In this document: positions 7,076 through 14,730 of the stretch, in pieces | Layout of the letters: every line of letters begins with the position of its first letter | How positions within the stretch are numbered: the first letter of the stretch is position 1 | Origin: Aminicenans sp964648465 | GTDB taxonomy: Bacteria > Acidobacteriota > Aminicenantia > Aminicenantales > Aminicenantaceae | Assembly: GCA_964648465.1 (NCBI GenBank) | Contig: CAZYMU010000007.1 | Span: 19,729-83,728 of the forward strand | DNA length: 64,000 bases | Direction: 5' to 3' | Translations under genes and position numbers: made by a program | Notes under the pieces: model-generated | Databases searched by the model: none | The model's input: only the letters and a program-made list of their open reading frames with translations | Told to the model about the DNA's origin: nothing

Positions 7076-8300
7076 TATCATGACTTGGATCGGCTTTGGG
7101 CTGAGTTTTGCAGCAGCCTTTCTTTTTTCACTGCTTTATATGTCATTATGTTCCTTTTCAAAAATCTCTATCAGCCGCCTCCTCGAAAATAAAGGAAAAG
7201 AATACCGCCTTAAAATTATTGAAATCTATGACGAACTAAAAGTCTTTATAGAAATCATGAGGGTTATTTTTCTAATTGCTTTTCTGGTATATCTCTATAT
7301 TATTTTTCCGCGGCCAAAGATATGGCCTCTCTGGCTATTTCTGATTTCACTAGCAGTCTATTTGATTTTTTTCGACCTCTTCCCCCGGTTGATCAATTCA
7401 TTCAGTAATAAGAAAATACTTACCATCTTCCTTTCATCTTTTAAAACATCATATATTTTTTCTCTGTTCCTGCCGCTTCTGAAAAAGACGAAATCCCTAA
7501 AAAAGGAACAAGATGTTCAACATGAAGCTTCGGAAGAAGAAATCCAGGCATTGATAGAAGAAGCTAAAGAAGAAGGGATTATTGAAAAAGAAGAAGAAAC
7601 TCTACTTAAGAGTATTGTTGAATTCGGTGATACTCTTGTCAGAGAAATCATGACTCCAAGGGTTGACATAATATGCATCAGAAAGGATACAAGTATTAAG
7701 AAGCTCAGAACACTGGTTATCAAAGAAAAACATTCCCGCATCCCTGTTTACAAGGAGAGAATCGACAACATAGAAGGAATCGTAATCGCCAAAGACCTTC
7801 TTGAATACTCTGACGACAGGCACAATAGTGATGCCATCGAACCCCTCATCCGTCCGGTTTATTTTATCCCCGAATCAATGAAAGTCGCAGAACTTCTTAA
7901 GGAATTCCAGAAAAGAAAACAGAAATTGGCCATAGTTGTAGATGAGCATGGAGGCGTATCCGGATTGATAACAATGGAAGACCTTATGGAAGAGATTGTG
8001 GGGGAAATCCAGGATGAATATGATAAGGATAAAGTACAATTCATAGAACAAAAACCTTTTGACTATATTGTACTTGGAGATGCAGAAGTAGAAGAACTCG
8101 AGGACATTTTCGATTTAGACCTCAGCCAAGACGACTATATCACGGTCGGGGGACTTATTACACATTATCTGGGAAGACTGCCGAAACAAGGAGAACATAT
8201 TAAGATTAAAGGTTTATCCCTAGAAATTCTCGACGTTGACCAGAAGAAAGTCAAGAAGCTTCGAATCAAGAAGATATTGCAGAGTGATCAAGAGGAATAA
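7065..8300 (+). CDS. CNNM/CorC (HlyC) family membrane protein with CBS pair
   Basis: About 411 residues. The N-terminal ~140 residues hold hydrophobic helices of the CNNM type. A tandem CBS domain pair runs over about 190-310, including I-M-T-P-R-V-D-I, S-R-I-P-V-Y and D-E-H-G-G-V-S-G-L-I-T-M-E-D. A C-terminal CorC/HlyC domain over about 325-400 contains G-G-L-I-T-H-Y-L-G-R-L-P. The family is linked to magnesium/cobalt transport; the exact ion is not shown by sequence. I choose ATG 7065, which has AGGTG five bases upstream; GTG 7059 is also in frame. It overlaps ybeY by 11 nt and precedes era by 11 bp, as in many genomes. Confidence 0.92.
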   Translation: MKINIMTWIGFGLSFAAAFLFSLLYMSLCSFSKISISRLLENKGKEYRLKIIEIYDELKVFIEIMRVIFLIAFLVYLYIIFPRPKIWPLWLFLISLAVYLIFFDLFPRLINSFSNKKILTIFLSSFKTSYIFSLFLPLLKKTKSLKKEQDVQHEASEEEIQALIEEAKEEGIIEKEEETLLKSIVEFGDTLVREIMTPRVDIICIRKDTSIKKLRTLVIKEKHSRIPVYKERIDNIEGIVIAKDLLEYSDDRHNSDAIEPLIRPVYFIPESMKVAELLKEFQKRKQKLAIVVDEHGGVSGLITMEDLMEEIVGEIQDEYDKDKVQFIEQKPFDYIVLGDAEVEELEDIFDLDLSQDDYITVGGLITHYLGRLPKQGEHIKIKGLSLEILDVDQKKVKKLRIKKILQSDQEE

Positions 8301-8311
8301 AGATCTAACGA

Positions 8312-9214
8312 ATGAAAGTCGGTTATGTGGCATTAATTGGACGTCCGAACGTAGGTAAATCTACACTTATTAATAAGATGCTGGGCCAAAAAGTGGCCAT
8401 AATTTCTTCCAAACCGCAGACTACACGGACGACTATCCTCGGAATTAAAACCACCGGACAAGGACAGATTATTTTTGTTGACAATCCTGGTATCCATAAA
8501 CCTCTTCACAAACTGAATAAAAGAATGATGAAGCTTGTCTATTCTTCACTGGAAACATCTAACCTTGTCTGTCTTATCATCGATTCCAAACTGAGTTTCG
8601 GACATGGAGATCAATTCGTAATCGATATCCTTAAAAACATCTCAACTCCCATTATCTTACTCATAAATAAAGTTGACATTATTAAAAAAGAAAAAATACT
8701 TTCCATGATCGAAAGATATAAAGATCTTATCGGATTTAAGGAAATCATTCCTATTTCCGCACTGAAGGGCACAAATCTGGATATCCTTGAGGAAAAAATT
8801 TATTTTTATTTACCTGAAGGCAAAAAGATATTTGAAGATGATAAAGTATCGGATCAATCACAACAATTTTTACTCTCAGAAATAATTAGAGAAAAAATAC
8901 TCAAGTATGTCAGAGAAGAACTTCCTTTTGTAACGGCTGTTCATATCGATAAAATTGAAAAGCGAACGAGGGCTTCAGATTCTGCAGACAGAGCAATGAA
9001 AAACTATATCAAAGCCTCTATATTCGTTGAAAAAGACAATCACAGGAGAATTATCCTAGGAAAACGGGGAATGCTTATTAAGACAATAGGTACCCAAGCA
9101 CGTCAAGAAATTGAGCAAATCTTAGGAGAAAAAATCTTCTTGGAACTTCAAATTAAAGTCAAAAAAAGATGGCGCGACAGCGCAAATGTCCTTGACCTGA
9201 TCGAAAGACAATAA
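8312..9214 (+). CDS. era: GTPase Era
   Basis: Ribosome-associated GTPase that binds the 3' end of 16S rRNA during 30S assembly. At 300 residues it has the normal length. G1 is G-R-P-N-V-G-K-S (10-17), the switch I region has T-T-R-T-T, G3 is D-N-P-G (most Era proteins have D-T-P-G), and G4 is N-K-V-D. The C-terminal KH domain (about 205-285) ends with I-I-L-G-K-R-G and L-K-x-W-R-D-like residues (K-K-R-W-R-D). It closes the phoH-ybeY-CorC cluster, all of whose members concern ribosome maturation or envelope ion balance. A tRNA-His gene with its own promoter follows 80 bp later. Confidence 0.96.
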   Translation: MKVGYVALIGRPNVGKSTLINKMLGQKVAIISSKPQTTRTTILGIKTTGQGQIIFVDNPGIHKPLHKLNKRMMKLVYSSLETSNLVCLIIDSKLSFGHGDQFVIDILKNISTPIILLINKVDIIKKEKILSMIERYKDLIGFKEIIPISALKGTNLDILEEKIYFYLPEGKKIFEDDKVSDQSQQFLLSEIIREKILKYVREELPFVTAVHIDKIEKRTRASDSADRAMKNYIKASIFVEKDNHRRIILGKRGMLIKTIGTQARQEIEQILGEKIFLELQIKVKKRWRDSANVLDLIERQ

Positions 9215-9248
9215 AGGATTAGTGTCCCCAGAATTCAGAATTTGAGTA

Positions 9249-9277
9249 TTGACATTGGCTCACTTTGATGCGAAAAT
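9249..9277 (+). promoter_or_regulatory. Probable tRNA-His promoter
   Basis: TTGACA (9249-9254), a 17-bp spacer, then GAAAAT (9272-9277), ending 17 bp before the tRNA. The -35 box is perfect and the -10 matches four of six positions. Confidence 0.45.
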
Positions 9278-9294
9278 TTGAATCCCTTTTTCAC

Positions 9295-9372
9295 GGTGAG
9301 CGTAGCTCAACAGGTTAGAGCACCGGACTGTGGATCCGGAGGTTGGGGGTTCGAAACCCCTCGCTCACCCCA
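9295..9372 (+). tRNA. tRNA-His (anticodon GTG)
   Basis: The cloverleaf is complete: acceptor GTGAGCG pairs with CGCTCAC, the anticodon loop CTGTGGA carries GTG, and the T-loop is TTCGAAA on a GGGG/CCCC stem. The extra 5' G at position -1 that identifies tRNA-His is encoded at 9295 opposite C73 (9369). CCA is encoded at 9370-9372. Confidence 0.97.
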
Positions 9373-9497
9373 CCTTATTGTCTGTATTTTCAGTAAGTTA
9401 GCTTTTTTTTATTTTTAGCCTGGGTCATTAAAACTGAGGTTTTTTTCTTTAGAATCTTATATTTAGGATTAAACTAAACGGTTCAATCTTCAATTAA

Positions 9498-10148
9498 TTA
9501 AGCCAACTCTAACACCTTATCTACTAATTTTTCTATTCCTATAGCAATCTTAGAGATGGTAGGTCCTAACATATACGCAGGAGTGGAAACTACATTATTT
9601 TTTCCATCAAAAGCAATATCATCTACCGTTTTTACCACATGTTTTCCGCCCATCCTCTTAATGGCAGCTGCTGTATCCTTATCACTGCCTATAGTTACCT
9701 CTGCACCCAAGACCTTAGCGGCTATAACAGGAGCAATACAAATAAATCCCATTGGTTTACCTGCTTCATACATTTCTTTAATCAATCTTTCTACCTCTAG
9801 ATTTACAGTGCAATCCGCGCCTTTTACTGCAAAATTGCACAGATTTTTTGCCACACCATATCCACCAGGAAAGATTAAAGCATCCAAATCTGAAGCTCTA
9901 ATATCTTTTATATCTTCAATGTCTCCCCTAGCTATTCTCGCTGCTTCTACTAAAACATTTCTCGTCTCATCCACTGCCTCGTCTTTTAAGTGATTAACAA
10001 CATCCAGCTGATTTACATCTGGAGCCATACAAACAATCTCTGCCCCGGCCTTATCCAAAAAATACAATGTAAGCACAGCCTCCTGAATCTCGCTGCCATC
10101 CTTAACACCCGAACCTGCCAAATCAATGCCTACTCTTGACCTCTTCAT
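9498..10148 (-). CDS. elbB: ElbB-type DJ-1/PfpI family glyoxalase
   Basis: A 216-residue protein matching the usual ElbB length. It has the DJ-1/PfpI fold signature F-P-G-G-Y-G, the nucleophile elbow region G-F-I-C-I-A-P with the catalytic Cys, and the N-terminal A-G-S-G-V-x-D-G-S-E-I-x-E pattern specific to ElbB. E. coli ElbB (also called GlxIII-like or an isoprenoid-biosynthesis protein) has weak glyoxalase activity, so detoxification of reactive carbonyls is the likely role. The start ATG 10148 follows AAAGGAGGTGA at ideal spacing. A longer open frame to 10220 has no comparable ribosome site. It stands alone on the minus strand. Confidence 0.93.
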   Translation of the reverse strand: MKRSRVGIDLAGSGVKDGSEIQEAVLTLYFLDKAGAEIVCMAPDVNQLDVVNHLKDEAVDETRNVLVEAARIARGDIEDIKDIRASDLDALIFPGGYGVAKNLCNFAVKGADCTVNLEVERLIKEMYEAGKPMGFICIAPVIAAKVLGAEVTIGSDKDTAAAIKRMGGKHVVKTVDDIAFDGKNNVVSTPAYMLGPTISKIAIGIEKLVDKVLELA

Positions 10149-10274
10149 TTTCTTCACCTCCTTTCTATTATTGAATTTCTCTCTATAACTTGCCATCACA
10201 ATGCTTGCTAAAACGAGCATTGCTGAAACAACAATTATCTTATATTCTTTTTACACTTATTTATTCTATCTCTC

Positions 10275-10454
10275 TCAATGAGAAATTTTATTTACTTTAT
10301 CCGCCTTTCTAATGGGGTAATATAACTGGCCCCTTTCGCCAGAAAGATGCGCAGGCATATAGCCAGTATACATAATTAGTTCTATTTTCCTATCTCGACT
10401 GCCAAGGTCGAGGGAATTAATAACCACACCAAGATTATCAAACGTGATAATCAA
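10275..10454 (-). other. 59-codon open frame of unknown nature after the radical-SAM gene
   Basis: From TTG 10454 to TGA 10275-10277 there is a clean open frame that overlaps the stop region of the upstream radical-SAM gene. Its translation has protein-like composition, for example M-Y-T-G-Y-M-P-A-H-L-S-G-E-R-G and Q-L-Y-Y-P-I-R-K. I know no family for it and see no convincing ribosome site. It may be a small gene coupled to the radical-SAM gene, or the tail of a lost gene. The first 22 bases coincide with the palindrome at 10433-10452. Confidence 0.25.
10433..10452 (-). terminator. Inverted repeat at the end of the radical-SAM gene
   Basis: GATTATCA-AACG-TGATAATC is a perfect 8-bp stem beginning at the stop codon of the minus-strand radical-SAM gene. 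No U-run follows, so it is at best a weak terminator or an mRNA-stabilising hairpin. Confidence 0.3.
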
Positions 10455-11929
10455 ATTCCCACTATTTTACGGAAATGGAACCCATAGATAGAAAATGATA
10501 TTGCCATTGCGATAAGTTGAGGGCGTTTCGCTAATGTCCAGGCAATAAATTTCCAGTATTGCAGTCTTTCTTTTCCTTTTATCCCTAAATACAAGATAGA
10601 TTTGAACAATGCTTCAATGTAACAGAAATCGAAATTTATTCTTTTCTTTAAAGAGTAAGGCCTGTATACCTTTAAGAATGTTTTAACTCGTTCATAATAT
10701 CGTTTTGGTGAGTAAATCGTATTGAGAATTTTCTTATAGCCATTTATAAGTATTTTGCGGTTCATCTTTGGAATGAAGTTGAGTGAGAAATCCATGTTGT
10801 CTCCAGAGATGTCATTCATTAACCTGTTTTCTTTTTTAAGGCGGCTGTAGAGCCTTGTTCCTCGAGGTGCGTTCAATAACCCAACCATAGCGGTAATAAT
10901 TCCGCTTTCCTGAATGAACTTAATCTGCCTTTCAAAAATTGAAATAGGGTCGTTGTCAAAGCCTACGATAAAGCCACCCTGAACTTCAAAGCCGTGTTCC
11001 TGAATATTTTTGACGCAAGCTATCAAGTTGCGATTCTTGTTAATGTTTTTATTGCATTCTGTCAAACTTTCTTCATTTGGGGTTTCGATTCCAACAAAAA
11101 CCCTGTTAAACCCAGCCTTGGCCATCAATTGCATGAGTTCTTCATCATCAGAGAGATTTATAGATGCTTCCGTCAGAAAAGAAAACGGGTATTTTTTCCG
11201 CATCATCCAATCGATTAGAGCAGGAAGAATTTCCTTTTTAAGTTTCTTTTTGTTACCAATGAAATTATCGTCAACAATAAATACCCCCCCTCTCCAGCCT
11301 TGGTTATACAAAGTTTCCACCTCCTCTAAAATTTGGCCTTTCTCTTTAGTTCGCGGTTTGTGTCCGTTCAAGACAATGATATCACAGAATTCGCAGTTAA
11401 AAGGACATCCTCTGGAATACTGAACATTCATTGAATTATATTTTTTCATATCGATAAGTTCCCATTGGGGGCAAGGAGTCTTTCGTATGTCTGGCCATTG
11501 TTTTGAGGAATAAAGGTGATTGGGGCATCCATTTTTTAAATCATCAATAAAAGAGGGAAGAGTATTCTCAGCTTCATTTAGAACAAGATGGTCTATATCA
11601 TCAAATTCTTCATATCTTGTGGTAAAAAGAGGGCCACCAGCAACAATTTTAATTTCCAATTCTTTGCATCTTCTGATGACTTCTTTTGCCGATTTTTCTT
11701 GAATATCCATAGAGCTGATGAAAACGTAATCAGACCAGTTTAAGTCCTTATCACTCAATGATGAGACATTCATATCAACAAGCTTTTTCTTCCATTCTTT
11801 GGGAAGCATTGCAGCGACAGTCAATAATCCCAAAGGAGGAAAAGCCGCCTTTTTTGAAATGAAATTCAAGGCGTGTTTAAAGCTCCAAAAGGTGTCTGGA
11901 TATTTAGGATAGACTAAAAGTATTTTCAT
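10451..11929 (-). CDS. B12-binding-domain radical SAM protein (DUF4070-like)
   Basis: A 492-residue protein. The N-terminal cobalamin-binding-type domain (about 1-140) opens K-I-L-L-V-Y-P-K-Y-P and contains P-P-L-G-L-L-T-V-A-A, a hallmark of this superfamily. The radical-SAM cysteines are C175, C179 and C182 in S-R-G-C-P-F-N-C-E-F-C. The F-I-V-D-D-N-F-I-G-N and G-I-E-T-P segments belong to the TIM barrel, and the C-terminal ~180 residues fit DUF4070. The family includes methylases and other enzymes acting on lipids and natural products; the substrate here cannot be named. It is transcribed alone, with ATG 11929 as start. Confidence 0.88.
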   Translation of the reverse strand: MKILLVYPKYPDTFWSFKHALNFISKKAAFPPLGLLTVAAMLPKEWKKKLVDMNVSSLSDKDLNWSDYVFISSMDIQEKSAKEVIRRCKELEIKIVAGGPLFTTRYEEFDDIDHLVLNEAENTLPSFIDDLKNGCPNHLYSSKQWPDIRKTPCPQWELIDMKKYNSMNVQYSRGCPFNCEFCDIIVLNGHKPRTKEKGQILEEVETLYNQGWRGGVFIVDDNFIGNKKKLKKEILPALIDWMMRKKYPFSFLTEASINLSDDEELMQLMAKAGFNRVFVGIETPNEESLTECNKNINKNRNLIACVKNIQEHGFEVQGGFIVGFDNDPISIFERQIKFIQESGIITAMVGLLNAPRGTRLYSRLKKENRLMNDISGDNMDFSLNFIPKMNRKILINGYKKILNTIYSPKRYYERVKTFLKVYRPYSLKKRINFDFCYIEALFKSILYLGIKGKERLQYWKFIAWTLAKRPQLIAMAISFSIYGFHFRKIVGI

Positions 11930-12177
11930 GTTTAAATTCCTGAATCATACTTTCGTGGAAATCCTGAGATGATACCTCTCGGTAAGTATTGATTCTTTAT
12001 ATTAAATTTACAACATTGCTGATTTCTTATTAAATACAAAAAAATTATACCTTATTATTTTTTATTTGTATAGAACTGAACATAATCCAATGTTTCAAGC
12101 AAAACAAACGTCGGCTGTTGTAAGCAAAAAGGGGGTTAATGATGGGAACAAAAAAGGTGAGGGCTTTCTCCAGCCGG

Positions 12178-12473
12178 CTAAAGAAAACTATAATTATTAT
12201 AGCACATAATGCAAGTCTTTAAGGAGGAAACTTTTACTAAGCAACCATGAGATAATTTGTCTTCCAAACCAATTTTTGAGCCAGTAACTATGAATTGTTC
12301 TTCACTGCTTTCAATTCTAGAACTCAAATTTCCGTAATAGCCTTCTTTATAAGGAGGACAAAGATTGTAATACTGAAATTCTCTACGCCAATATTTTAAT
12401 TCTTCTAGTCTTGGCTATTTTGGAATTTTTTACTGATTACTTCAGTTCTAAATTTCATCCCTTTATAGGTCAT
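12178..12473 (-). pseudogene. Decayed class II aldolase/adducin-type gene
   Basis: Three bases after the metallo-hydrolase stop, ATG 12473 opens a 22-codon frame closed by TAG at 12405. A frameshift away, a second open frame continues E-E-L-K-Y-W-R-R-E-F, then Y-Y-G-N-L-S-S-R and F-I-V-T-G-S-K-I-G. It ends in TAG at 12178. G-N-L-S-x-R and the following F-I-V-T-G-S are the N-terminal core of class II aldolases (fuculose/ribulose-phosphate aldolase fold). The zinc-site histidines and the rest of the domain are absent, so the gene is both frameshifted and truncated. Its place suggests it was once cotranscribed with the metallo-hydrolase. Confidence 0.6.
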
Positions 12474-12476
12474 AAT

Positions 12477-13343
12477 TCATTTCAGATCTTGCATTGTTAT
12501 TATTTTTCCTACACCAACGTTTATAAAATTCTTGCCATATTCTTCATTAAACAATAGTCTTGCTTTATCCCCTGAGCAATGGCAGGCACCAACATAACTT
12601 ATCCCCAATTCTTTGAAACTTGAAATAATTTTTTCTATTGTGTTTTTGCTTTCCCCTGTTAGATGAAATCCCCCCATTGCTAAAAGTAGATTATCCTCAA
12701 CTACTTCTTTTGCTTTCTTTACTATTTTTACAATACCAGGATGCGCACAACCCGTTATTACTATCAATCCTTTATCTGTTTGAATAATTAAAGACTGTTC
12801 CTTTATCAATGTTCCTAGCTCACCGGTGGAATAAACATTTTTACAAATTTTCAAAGCCTTTCCAGCCTCAATGACTTTCGCTCCGTATTTCTTAATTCTA
12901 TCTTTAAATCTCTTTGGAAATGATTTAGGTAGATAAACAACCACTCTGGGATTTTTCTGGAGGAAACTATCCAATCCTCCAACATGGTCTCCGTGGATAT
13001 GAGAAAGCACTACAAGATCTATTCCTTGGGGATCAATCCCTAATTTCTTCATGTTTGATAAGAGTACTGAACCATTTCCGCCTGTATCAAAAAGAATAGT
13101 CTTCTCTGTTCCTTTCACAAGACAGGAAAAACCCCAGGCAGTTTCTAATCCTTCCATGTATGGATTATTATCGTAAGTAACAATAATACTTAAATTTTTG
13201 ACAGTATTTCCATTTATTTTTCCTAAATCTTTACGAATGAATTCTTCTCCTTTGCTCTTTTCATAACTCAGGAAGGTAATTATTGCTAATATTGCAGCGA
13301 TTGCTATTCCTTTTAATATAATTGAATTTAATAATTTCATCAT
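12477..13343 (-). CDS. MBL-fold metallo-hydrolase, membrane-anchored
   Basis: A 288-residue metallo-beta-lactamase-fold protein. The zinc motif S-H-I-H-G-D-H-V-G-G (H115, H117, D119, H120) is intact, with later ligands in G-C-A-H-P-G and G-G-F-H-L. The W-G-F-S-C-L-V and C-A-H-P-G spacing resembles the subgroup that includes MptA-like dihydropterin-related phosphate synthases. An N-terminal hydrophobic segment (about 9-25) suggests export or membrane anchoring, which is unusual for those cytosolic enzymes. The start is ATG 13343 or the adjacent ATG, with AGAGG upstream. It was probably the first gene of an operon with the decayed aldolase downstream. Substrate unknown. Confidence 0.85.
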   Translation of the reverse strand: MMKLLNSIILKGIAIAAILAIITFLSYEKSKGEEFIRKDLGKINGNTVKNLSIIVTYDNNPYMEGLETAWGFSCLVKGTEKTILFDTGGNGSVLLSNMKKLGIDPQGIDLVVLSHIHGDHVGGLDSFLQKNPRVVVYLPKSFPKRFKDRIKKYGAKVIEAGKALKICKNVYSTGELGTLIKEQSLIIQTDKGLIVITGCAHPGIVKIVKKAKEVVEDNLLLAMGGFHLTGESKNTIEKIISSFKELGISYVGACHCSGDKARLLFNEEYGKNFINVGVGKIITMQDLK

Positions 13344-13561
13344 TTTGACCTCTCATTTTATTTGTTCATTTGGTTCGTTTTTTATATTGACTAATTTTTG
13401 TCAGACATTACTCCTCAACCTAGTCAAAAAATTCTGTTTTGTCAAGAGCGTCTAGGCTCTGTGTCATTTAAGAATCAAAAGTGCACACTTGCTTATTTAA
13501 TTTTAATAAAGCATCTATTTTTATAGATATAATCTAAATCCATATAAGGAGGTTTCAGATT

Positions 13562-13696
13562 ATGTCACAGTTACACAAGAGATTTACAGATAATCAAGTC
13601 AAAGGACTTTTTAAAAGATACTTAAACAAGCAAGTTGAAAGAAAGTACATTCAGGAGATTCTAGAAGTAAAGAAAAGCTCTGTTGCAACAACGTGA
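13562..13696 (+). pseudogene. N-terminal fragment of an insertion-sequence transposase
   Basis: ATG 13562 has a strong AAGGAGG upstream and encodes 44 residues beginning M-S-Q-L-H-K-R-F-T-D-N-Q-V-K, with I-Q-E-I-L-E-V-K-K-S, before TGA. The opening resembles the helix-turn-helix end of integrase-core transposases; the catalytic part is missing. It is a truncated insertion-sequence remnant, not a functional gene. Confidence 0.5.
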
Positions 13697-13761
13697 TAAT
13701 GTCCGTTTTATGAAAAATAAGTTAAGGTTCTTATTTACTAAAAAAAGTAAGGAGAACCTTA

Positions 13762-13881
13762 ATGGAAGAGAACATTATTGCATTGAGCAGAAGAGTGATT
13801 GAAATGTTAATGATTATTCAAATGGTCACGGTACGATGCCCAATTTTCGGCCGGTCCCTAATAAGCGACAAAATGCGGTAA
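13762..13881 (+). pseudogene. Second transposase scrap
   Basis: ATG 13762, preceded by AAGGAG, encodes 39 residues starting M-E-E-N-I-I-A-L-S-R-R. This is like the first residues of ISNCY-type transposases that continue with a helix-turn-helix. The sequence loses resemblance after about 20 codons. The stretch 13344-13987 has no intact gene and appears to be a junction of insertion-sequence fragments. Confidence 0.35.
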
Positions 13882-13987
13882 AATGACCGTTAGAATTTTG
13901 TCAGTAGAGATAATCGCTGTACTTGGAAAGCCATGATGAATTGTCTTAGGAATGTTCTAAGTTCTTGAACGCACTCACCCTTTCCTG

Positions 13988-14710
13988 TTATCCTCCAAAG
14001 GTCGGGCCTAAAACACTCCCTAGAGCAACAGTTATTACAATATATAAGGCCCAGAGTGAGAGCACAAATGCAGCTGATTTTTTTACCGTTAAACGGCTCA
14101 CAACTGCCAATCCGATAATCCACAAAATTAACTGCCACGCTACAAACAAGTCAAACTTAGAAAGAAATCGATACAAAATCGATGAGTCTTGTCCTATTCC
14201 GGGCATTGGAAGAAAAAGACTCAGGTTAGTCGATACACCCAGGGTCGTTCCCTTCGATAGGATGAGAAACGAATGTATTATCCCTCCCAATGTCGTTACC
14301 ATGGAAGTCCATGCTACAACGGAAAAAATATTCTTGAACTTTGTTTCTCCTCCCATAATTGTATTGCAGCCCAAAAGAAGTACTCCTGACAGAATCGACC
14401 AAACAATAAGAAATCCAACAGGAGTAAGCACGACGCTTACGTATTTCATACTTCCCTGCATCATGGATTGCGCCCTTTCCATCTGCTCAGCAGGGATACC
14501 CCGTGCTTCCATGTCGGCAATCCTCTCCTTCACTATAATATCCATCACCGTCATACTCATCACGATCGTAAGGATAGCTGCAACGATAAACGGAAACAGC
14601 CACGTCGGTTTCCGAGCAATGCTATCGAAAGTTTCACGAGGGGACATAAAAATCCCAACAAGCCTTCCAAAAGGACCTATTTCTTCCACTGACTTTTCCT
14701 CTTCAGTCAA
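13988..14710 (-). CDS. YIP1 family membrane protein
   Basis: A 240-residue integral membrane protein. After a short charged N-terminus it has the Yip1 signature G-I-F-x-S-P-R-E-T-F-D-S-I-A-R-K-P-T-W and then five hydrophobic helices. Bacterial members of this family have no assigned function. The start is TTG 14710, which has AAGGAGGG about six bases upstream; no ATG competes. It lies 20 bp downstream of the VPS10 protein gene and is almost certainly cotranscribed with it. Confidence 0.85.
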   Translation of the reverse strand: MTEEEKSVEEIGPFGRLVGIFMSPRETFDSIARKPTWLFPFIVAAILTIVMSMTVMDIIVKERIADMEARGIPAEQMERAQSMMQGSMKYVSVVLTPVGFLIVWSILSGVLLLGCNTIMGGETKFKNIFSVVAWTSMVTTLGGIIHSFLILSKGTTLGVSTNLSLFLPMPGIGQDSSILYRFLSKFDLFVAWQLILWIIGLAVVSRLTVKKSAAFVLSLWALYIVITVALGSVLGPTFGG

Positions 14711-14730
14711 AATACCCTCCTTACCCCTCT

